Assembly (NCBI GenBank): GCA_964035575.1 | Contig: OZ037892.1 | Span: 1,178,001 to 1,242,000 of the forward strand | Length of the DNA: 64,000 bases | Direction of reading: 5' to 3' | Source: Rhynchopus sp. YZ270_cl-10 | Lineage: Eukaryota; Euglenozoa; Diplonemea; Diplonemida; Diplonemidae | In this document: positions 53,911-61,518 of the stretch, piece by piece | Numbering within the stretch: the first letter of the stretch is position 1 | Layout: each line of letters begins with the position of its first letter | Notes under the pieces: generated by a model | Databases searched by the model: none | What the model saw: only the letters and a program-made list of their open reading frames with translations | Told to the model about the DNA's origin: nothing | Translations under genes and position numbers: made by a program

Positions 53911-54159
53911 TTAAAAAGATGATCATTTTTTTCCCTTTGTTTTGAACGTGCGCATCACCACACAAAAGCAGTCCCTTCCCCCCTCCCACACACCCCACCT
54001 CACAATGCAAAAAGCCCCCACATGGGGGAAGAAGAAAAGAAAAATATCCCCTTTTTTTTTACCACTTTGTCACCTTTATTACCTTCACCACCTATAATAC
54101 CTACCCAACAGAACAACTACATCACACCCCTGCATACTGGCAGGCACACCTCTGATAAC

Positions 54160-55986
54160 ATGAGTGCCGCTGGGCAGGCGTTTCGTGTGCAGAGTTATCT
54201 GCCAAATAACGCTGCTGTTCCGCCTCCACAGACCACACATGCAGGGCACGCGGGGCACATGGCTTTCGGAGGGGCACCGCAGCAGCAGCAGCAGCAACAA
54301 CCACAACCACAGTACCACCACAGCCACACCTACCACCCCCAGGCGCAGGCGCAGGCGCACATCGCATCGCCACCACTCTCCCCGCGTGCAGGGGTGCAGT
54401 TCGGGGGGTACGCCCCACAGCAACAGCAGTACGGAGCACCGCAGGTCCTCCCGCAGCAGCTGAACTTCCCTCCTTCGCCTACCCCAGCAACGCCGAGAAC
54501 ACCAGGGATCTATGCAGGGAGCCCTTCGCGTGGGCATGGCGCAGCCGCACAGCAGACCACAGCAAAGGTGGTCTCCGTGGTGTCTGCCGAGACAGGCGAG
54601 GCACAGAACTTCCGTCTCTGTGCAGGCGAGCACGGTGACAACGTGCGTGCTGCAGTGCGTGGTGCGTTTGGTGTTCCGGAGTCCAGCTCCATGGCGGTGC
54701 GCGACCAGGCTGGGGTCAACATTGTTCTGGGGTTTCCTTCCGTTGTGGAGGGCGGGAAGTATGAGCTGTTTGTGCGTGCGCTGGCTGGGGCTCCACAAAT
54801 TCCGCCTCAGCAAGCACCGCAGGTTCAACCGGCACCTCAGGTAGCTCAGGTGGCTCAGGTACCTCAGGTACAGCAGGTCCCCCTGCAGGTTGTAACACAG
54901 CCTCTCCCAATCAACCCCTCTTCTACAGTGGACCTCCCCGAGGTGCAGCAAACCTCGCAGCCCACAGTGAACGTCTCTCTGCAGCAGGTACACAATGTGG
55001 CAAGCGAAGTGCCTGCACCCGCAGCGCCGCAGGCCGCAGCGGGCCAGACCCCGGCAGCACACTTCCACGAAAGCGTGACCACACGCCAGCCCACCATCGA
55101 CACCGGAGGCGCGCTCAGCACCGGACCCAAGAACCGTAAGCACTCCCAAGCAAACCCGATGCCGGGCAGCAGCAAGGCACTCCTTATCGGCGCAAGCTAC
55201 GCTGGTCAGAAGGAAGCACTTCCGGGCAGCCTCGACGCCGTGAAGTCCCTACGCACCTGGCTGGGAGAGTCGGGATTCCACGGACAGCACCTCGTTCTCA
55301 CAGACGAGAACCCCGCAGACGCGGCACACCTCCCTACACGCGACAACATCGTGCGTGCACTCGGCTGGCTCATCCAGGGTGCAAAGTCTGGCGACTCTCT
55401 GTTTCTCCTCTTTGCGGGGCACGGCGTCGAGGTGCGGCATGACAACGGCACTTCTTATGACGAAGCATTGCTGCCGGTGGACTTCAGGGCTACGAGACCT
55501 TTCCAGGTTGTTCGGCAAAGCGATGTGCAGACGCATCTAGTCGACAAACTGCCACATGGCTGCAAACTAACCATTCTCTGCGACTGTGCGCACTCAGGTG
55601 GAATGCTCGATCTGCCCTACTCCCTCCGCTGTAAAAAAGACGGAAACCTCGAGTGGCGCGAAAAGCTCGGCTTCCCGGAGCACGAAGCACAAGGTGACGT
55701 TGTCATGATGAGCGGTTGGCGGGGTGACCAAACCACCGACTCCGCAATGAACGCACTCTCAGAGGCCTTTGTGCACGCAATGGCGAAGGACACAAACCCC
55801 ACCTTTGAGGCGCTGGTGGTAGCGTTGAGAGTCTTTTTGTACCAGAAAACCGGTCCAGGATACCAAGTGCCCCGTGTCAGCAGTAACAGAAGGTTTTCCC
55901 AAACAGATGTATGTATTTTGTTGATTGTTTGGTATAAAAAATTACAAAAAAAAATACAGAGGTTTTATCTTGCAGCAGAGAAGTAA
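54160..55986 (+). CDS. Type I metacaspase-like protein without the usual catalytic cysteine, two exons
   Basis: Exons 54160-55908 and 55960-55986 give 591 residues; the 51 nt intron has no stop in frame but starts GTATGT and ends CAG. The start is the ATG at 54160, ahead of a Gln/Pro/His-rich prodomain (1-330) typical of type I metacaspases. The caspase-like domain has KALLIGASYAGQKEALPGSL, the His box LLFAGHG (H421) and DEALLPVDF. At the Cys box metacaspases read D-(S/A/C)-C-H-S-G. This protein reads LCDCAHSGGMLDLPY, so the aspartate is followed by C476 and then A477, where the nucleophile belongs. SGCxxxQT, usual further on, reads SGWRGDQT. The protein is probably proteolytically inactive and regulatory, like known pseudo-metacaspases; use of C476 is a remote alternative. 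Confidence 0.9.
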   Translation: MSAAGQAFRVQSYLPNNAAVPPPQTTHAGHAGHMAFGGAPQQQQQQQPQPQYHHSHTYHPQAQAQAHIASPPLSPRAGVQFGGYAPQQQQYGAPQVLPQQLNFPPSPTPATPRTPGIYAGSPSRGHGAAAQQTTAKVVSVVSAETGEAQNFRLCAGEHGDNVRAAVRGAFGVPESSSMAVRDQAGVNIVLGFPSVVEGGKYELFVRALAGAPQIPPQQAPQVQPAPQVAQVAQVPQVQQVPLQVVTQPLPINPSSTVDLPEVQQTSQPTVNVSLQQVHNVASEVPAPAAPQAAAGQTPAAHFHESVTTRQPTIDTGGALSTGPKNRKHSQANPMPGSSKALLIGASYAGQKEALPGSLDAVKSLRTWLGESGFHGQHLVLTDENPADAAHLPTRDNIVRALGWLIQGAKSGDSLFLLFAGHGVEVRHDNGTSYDEALLPVDFRATRPFQVVRQSDVQTHLVDKLPHGCKLTILCDCAHSGGMLDLPYSLRCKKDGNLEWREKLGFPEHEAQGDVVMMSGWRGDQTTDSAMNALSEAFVHAMAKDTNPTFEALVVALRVFLYQKTGPGYQVPRVSSNRRFSQTDVCILLIVWYKKLQKKIQRFYLAAEK

Positions 55987-56088
55987 GGAGGCTCGGAAAA
56001 CAAAAGGGGTTGAAAAAGGGTTTGAGCCAAAAAAAGGTAAAAAAGAAACTGACAAAGTATTTTGCGGAGAATTTTTTAAAATATAGTG

Positions 56089-57108
56089 TTGTGGACAGAC
56101 CCTACCTAGATCTATGCTGCACGCGCACGGCCGTACGTACGCGTACGCCGCACGTACGCCGTGCGCACTTTTTGAAAATTTGCGGCGCACGCGTGCGCAC
56201 GGCAGTGCGCACGGCCCTTATTCAACGTAGGAAGCCTACTGGGGGGGAGCTATTAAAGTATACGTATACTTTATTCGGCGGGAATTACTGCTTAAATGGC
56301 CAAAAAACGAAAAAGGAAAAAAAAAAAAAAATCACTGTTATTTTGGGGTTTCTAGTGGCCGAAACCTCGCGAAAACACCACCATTGGCATTTTTGGGCCA
56401 ATCCCAGCCAGTGGTGGGGTCAATGTGGAAAAATGAACAATTTTTTGGTGACTTAAATTTTCACAAATCTGAACCCCATCAGCACCAATCGTGTAAAAAC
56501 TGATACACGCGTTTTAGGTCAAAAATACTCGTTTCTCAGCGCAAAGTGACCCCATCACAGCACGCACAGAATCCGGACCACCGAAATCAAAAAAAAAAAT
56601 TTCGATTTTTTGTGCAAAACTTGCTGAAAAATTTTTTTAGTAAGAAAAATGTACACAAAAACCGTATACTTTATTTCACAGATTTACACGCTCAAAATGG
56701 GTTTCCGCACCGTATACTTTATTACCCCCGTATACTTTATTAGCACCGTATACTTTATTAGCCCCCCCCCAGTAGCTCCTATACGTTGCCCTTTGTTGTA
56801 CTGTACCAGCCCCTATGCGCAGGGGGTTATCCCGGATTACAGCGCACTTCGAGAAAGGCGGAGAAACGCGTCTCACCCTCCTCTGATCGATGTCATGCGT
56901 CGGTTGCCGCCGCAGGCGGAGTGCAACAGGTGCCCCAACGGGCCAAAGTCTCGGGGGTTTTGCCGGATATTTTTTCATCCTTCACAATAAGTACTGCCGT
57001 ACATACTGCTGTGCATACTGCCGTGCGCACGCCGTGCGCACTTTCTCAGAATTTGCTGCGCACGCGTGCGCGTGCAGCATAGACCTAGATAGGTGGTTGA
57101 CAAAAAGG
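56089..57108. mobile_element. 1.0 kb element with GCACGCGTGCGC-rich ends
   Basis: Inverted ends are recognisable at 56101-56130 (CTAGATCTATGCTGCACGCG) and 57064-57093 (GTGCAGCATAGACCTAGATA). The repeat TATAGTG lies at both outer edges (56082-56088, 57109-57115), but the target duplication is uncertain. Inside are GTATACTTTATTAG tandem copies (56664-56770), and GGTGGGGTCAAT/AAATG at about 56412, part of the core seen in the elements at 19639 and 49407. It starts about 100 bases after the metacaspase stop. Confidence 0.6.
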
Positions 57109-57920
57109 TATAGTGAAACCATTTGAGTTGCTACGACGGTAGTATGGTTTGAGGGTGATTGTTAACTCTTCTTATTTTTGATTTTTTTTTTGTCACCTCA
57201 TGAAATGAAGGAGGAAATAGAAACGAAGCATTTTGAACACACTTTGCGGTTCTAGAGACGAACCGCGCTGCAGAGCCACTCCTCACCAAACAGGTCGAGG
57301 TGTGTGCGTTTCACCACAATCTTACACAACCTCTACAAAAATAAAATGTCCCGGGCAGACATGCGTCTGGACGATGTCAAGTGGGAGGAGATAAAGGTGG
57401 TGTCGGAGGTCCCCAGGTGTGTGCGTTTCACCACAACCTCTCCCATGGGTTTTATCGGGTGATGAGTGTTAAGTTTCTATTTTGATTTAATCGTGCTACG
57501 AGTAGATTGTGGGGAGAAGGAAAAAAAACCAATAAAATCATCAGCACTCCACTTTCCCAGTATTTCCCTTTCACAGATGATGTATGTGCGCAAAAAACGC
57601 GCATCCTCTTTTCATTTTTATTTGTCCTACGCTATCAATATTGATTGCATATGGTGAAATAATTTTTATTTGTAGTCAAAACTCCCTAGATTCCCACAAC
57701 CTTTTCACCCCACCCTACCCCAAGCAGAAAGTTTCCCTCAGAAAACCAAACATCCCTTTTTTCAAGTGTGTGCACAAAACTCGGTACATCAATTTTTTTA
57801 TTTTCGAGATGGACAAAATCACCACAGATGCTTTTAGGTTCATCTTGCCAAGCTTTATCTCTGTTTTTTAATCATCAAAACCCAGTGTGGTGCGGCGCGA
57901 TAAAAAACGATAGTATTAAA

Positions 57921-57947
57921 ATGTGTGTGCACGAGAGGCACATTCAT
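57921..57947 (+). repeat. Hairpin module B copy
   Basis: ATGTGTGTGCACGAGAGGCA then CATTCAT. It matches the copy at 53500-53528 over nearly its full length. Confidence 0.65.
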
Positions 57948-58869
57948 ATCACAAGTTTTATTTTCCCCCTTCCCCCCCTTTTTTTGTGCGAATTTTTCTG
58001 GTGACATGTTGTTTTCCCCACCAGGATCCTTAGCAGGGTCGTAGCCTCTGTCTTTTTTCATCGCGAATTTTTTTGACTTTAAAAACGACACTTCCTCGAC
58101 CTCCCCTTTGAAATGAGTGAATAGTAGTAGGGTGAGTACCCACCAGGTTGTAAGGTGCCGCGGTTTTTCGTGATGGCGTAATGTCATAGCGTTGGCTGTG
58201 GGTCAAAACATCTTACATCAAGACCTGTGCTCTATCAACGATGGTAATGGCACCCTGTGGTAAAAGCTGACGGATGTTACAGCAAAAAAGCTAGAAAGGG
58301 GTCACAAAAAAAAAGACAAATGGAAAAACGAACAGCACAACTTTACCCCCTTTTTTTCATTGAATATTGTCCAGTAGTGAGGGGGCGATCCCATTTCTCT
58401 CTCTTTTTTTTGTACACATAATATAAAGCACAAATCAGAAGGGCTTTTGGTTCAGCCGTACCCAATTTTGTTTTCTTTTGTATTTCCCTTCTCCCCCTCA
58501 TCCCCTCCCAATAGATGTTAAAGTTGTTTTTCTCTTTTTCACTTTTTCAAAACACATTCCAAAAAAAAGAAGAACCCCGAGTGACTTTCCTACCCACCTT
58601 TGTATACCTCAATTCCCTCAAACCCTTGGGGTACATATCTATGTGTGCTAAATGGTGGACAGTTTGACAATCGTTCAATCTGAGTCCATGATGGATTTTG
58701 AAAAATGCGAAAGATATTTGCCTCACGAAAAGGAAATGTGAAGCCATTTTGCTCAACCGAGGTTTCCTGCGTAACTAAGCATCGATCACACGCCGTGGTT
58801 CACATAAGCTCTATTTAATGCCGAACCTGATTTCAAACCACACAGGAGCTTTGTCAACACAATAGTTGG

Positions 58870-58920
58870 TTGAGGGGGGAGGGGAGGGGGAGGGGGGAGG
58901 GGGGAGGGGGGAGAGGGGAG
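58870..58920 (+). repeat. G-rich purine tract directly upstream of a start codon
   Basis: Repeated GAGGGGGGAGGGG units end five bases before the ATG at 58926. The tract could form a G-quadruplex in DNA or in the mRNA leader. In the reading frame it would encode Gly/Glu, but it is more likely untranslated. Confidence 0.6.
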
Positions 58921-58925
58921 AAACA

Positions 58926-60832
58926 ATGCCCGCTTCCGTGACATCGTTGCTATCGTCGTCGCAGCTGACAGACTTCTTCTTCGCACAGACACACATCCAC
59001 GATGAGTTCCCACGCCGCTTTTCGCTGGACTTCTTCGGAATCCTCTTCCGTGTTTTGCTTGCCTTTTTGGTGACTGTTCATGTTACTATTTTGAGTTCAG
59101 AGTTTTTGTTTCATGCGAAGATGATGGACCGGGTTTCTAATGTGTTTATTGGAATGAACTTTCCTGGGTATAACGCCGCGAACTATGTTGTACTTCACAA
59201 CTCCGAGGATGTTTCGGAGCACATTGAGTACGTTGCGCACACCTACTCGAACTTAAAGGAGTATTTTCCGACCTCCATCCCTGTTGCAACGAGCCTCGAG
59301 ATGAAAATCGTCAAGCTCGAGCACCAAAGCTACCGAGACATTCTCCTCTACCCTACAGAAGAATTCGACAGTGACACCGAGGAGGTTTACTTCAATGCGA
59401 CTGAAGCTTGTCCTTTAGGGCCCTTTGATTTGTCTGGCTGCGATGCATATAAAAACATCTCAGCACGGAATATGTGGTGGTACACAAAAAGCATTGAAAC
59501 CACAGTACAGCTCCGGAACATCCATTTGCGTGGCTTTGCCGCATCGTATCGCCCGGTATCGATGTTGTGGACGATGCATCTCAAATACGATCTGTCGGAG
59601 CGCAACGACTACATCCCGCTGCGCTGGAGTGTGGAGGTGGAGCGGTACGCAGACTCCATTCCTTTAAGCTCCCCTCAGGTTCTCGCACTGCTCTCCACAG
59701 TAACGGTGTGCGCAGCGCTGTGTGTCGTAGAGTTAACCCTGCTCGGTCGGATCCGCACCCTCGGGCAGGCGAAGTGGAACATCCTCCAGACGGTCTCGGT
59801 GCTTGGCAACACCGTTGCGTGCATTGCCTTCCTCTACGTAAACGTGGTCACCGGGGAGCAGCGCAACGCCTTCGACACCTATCTGCGCATCATCAGCAGC
59901 TTCTCCTACGCACTCTCATGGGTGGTTCTGGTACGTCCCTTGTCGCTGCTCCCAGGCATGGAGGGGGTCGTGACAGTCACCGGTGCAGGGTTTCCTGCAT
60001 TGGTCCGCGCAGGCGTGCCCCTCTTCCTGACGATCATGGGTCTAGCCTCGGCAGGGACATACTTCTTTGGAGGGTACTACAGCCACTTCAACACCATAGA
60101 TAAGTCCTTTGAGCTTATGTACGCGCTAATGGTGGGGGACGCGATTAAAGACACCTTCGATGATCTGTACAGCACTGCGCAAAGCAAATGGGTATGGTTT
60201 GGGGTGATTACCTAATCCTGGGTGCCTAATTTCGACTGCGAAACGTTTTCCCATTGCACGAAACAATATGACAAGGTGCAGGGTGGTTCCGTGCATATCT
60301 GGAACCTTGGGCACCTTGTGTCTCCCAAAAAAAACCAAAAGTGTTGTGTGTGAAGTTTTGAAGGAAAAATAAAAGCTAAACTAAAATATTGCATATCTAA
60401 CAACACACCACCACACAGGGTAAATTCCTCGCGCGTCTGTACTGTTATGTGACAGTCGGGTGGATGTACTACATTGTGCTGAACCAGTTCTTCATTGTGA
60501 TGGAGGATGCGTACTGCTGTGCTAAGGAGGCTATGCAGAAGGTATGTTCCCCCCCCTACCTACCTACCTACCATACATGATCCCAACACGCCCCACCACC
60601 GCGGCTTGGGTTCGACACTTTGCACACTTTTCTTTCCACCTTGCAACCCACCCCACAGCGTCTGCAAAAGAAAGGAGAGGAGGACGTCTCCATGCGTGGG
60701 CTGTCCCCCAACGGTAGCTTCAAATCTTCTGCGTCCAGCAGCGAACACGAGTTTGGAATTTTCCAGCCCCCTGGCCAGCTTGCAATGCGCGAGGTGGCTG
60801 AGGAGATCGGAGGTAAGGAAAAGTATGCTTGA
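58926..60832 (+). CDS. Mucolipin (TRPML)-like cation channel, three exons
   Basis: Exons 58926-60191, 60419-60541 and 60659-60832 give 520 residues. A first membrane helix (about 37-60, ILFRVLLAFLVTVHVTILSS) precedes a long luminal/extracellular loop with Cys and NAT/NIS sites. Further helices follow from about residue 255. The pore region, YYSHFNTIDKSFELMYALMVGDAIKDTF, corresponds to the mucolipin pore, and the last helix spans exon 2 (YCYVTVGWMYYIVLNQFFIVMEDAY). The cytoplasmic tail is short. Mucolipins carry N-G-D-D in the selectivity filter; here it reads V-G-D-A, so ion selectivity may differ. The layout also resembles polycystin channels. Introns are 227 and 117 nt, phase 0. A GTAAGG near 60813 could be a further donor but does not fit the usual GTATG. 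Confidence 0.82.
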
Positions 60833-61518
60833 AAACCCCGCATCAGCACCTCAAAAAAGTGGCAGATGCGGGGAAAGGCTGGATGTTTAAGAGGAATTCG
60901 CTTCTCTTTAGAGTATTTTGTTTTTGTTTTTGTTTGCCTGATGTCCCGGTGTGTCAGGTCAGGATGTTAGTACTTTCAAGTTCTCTTTGTGATATATTTG
61001 GGTCTTGTTCTTTGGGAAAGTGGAGGGAGGGAGGGAAAGGGAGGGAGGGGAATCGGAGGTGATGGTGTGTGTGTGTGTGTTTGCTACCGAATAGGGGTAA
61101 TTCTTGCGCAGAATATGGCCTTTATGAGCGTGGTGTGCGTCCGAGTCTGCACACATTTTTTATTTTTAGACCCCCTTATTTGTTTATGAGTGGGGTTTTT
61201 GTTATTCGCACCTGACAGCACAATTCCACTTCATTGTGAATGCTGGGGTGAGTGAAAGAAGAAAGAAAAAAAGAGCAAACAAAAATATGTTATTCTGCCA
61301 GATCCCTTATAAAACAAGATATAATTTCCTGCCATTTTTTTTTTATCCACAAAATTGGCCTTTTTTTTTTGATGGCAAAAATCGTTCACGACAAATCCTC
61401 AAAACAAAAGCTCTTTCTCTTACACCTTTTCCCCCACCTCCTCCACAACCACATTACAGAAAACTCCGTTTTTTTGTTTTCATTTTTTTTTGTTTTCTCT
61501 CCCCCCTAAAAGAATACG
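60833..61518. other. Intergenic spacer before glutamate dehydrogenase
   Basis: T-rich, with a GT dinucleotide run (61067-61081). The last 30 bases before the start are a pyrimidine tract ending in AAAAG, eight bases before the ATG. That could be a 3' splice site (cis or trans), but nothing proves it. Confidence 0.5.

Larger units (their letters stand above)
52967..54159. other. Intergenic region with modules E, B and A in series
   Basis: Module E (53434-53482) and module B (53500-53528) follow each other directly. Further on are module A (53766-53808), a short module B (53822-53846) and a second module A (53868-53910). A purine-poor leader with possible upstream ATGs (54005, 54022) precedes the metacaspase start. 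Confidence 0.55.
55987..58925. other. Intergenic region with a 1 kb element, no supported gene
   Basis: Contains the element 56089-57108, a duplicated GTGTGTGCGTTTCACCACAA block at 57300 and 57416 around a 37-codon frame, and module B at 57921-57947. A purine tract with G-quadruplex potential (58870-58920) lies just before the channel start. Confidence 0.5.

Noticed and set aside
54085-55149. 354-codon open frame on the minus strand
   Set aside because: It is opposite the Gln/Pro-rich prodomain of the metacaspase. CAG repeats read as Leu/Cys on the other strand.
58866-58925. Upstream in-frame start of the channel gene giving a Gly/Glu-rich N-terminus
   Set aside because: It would translate the purine tract. 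The ATG at 58926 starts a normal N-terminus before the first membrane helix.
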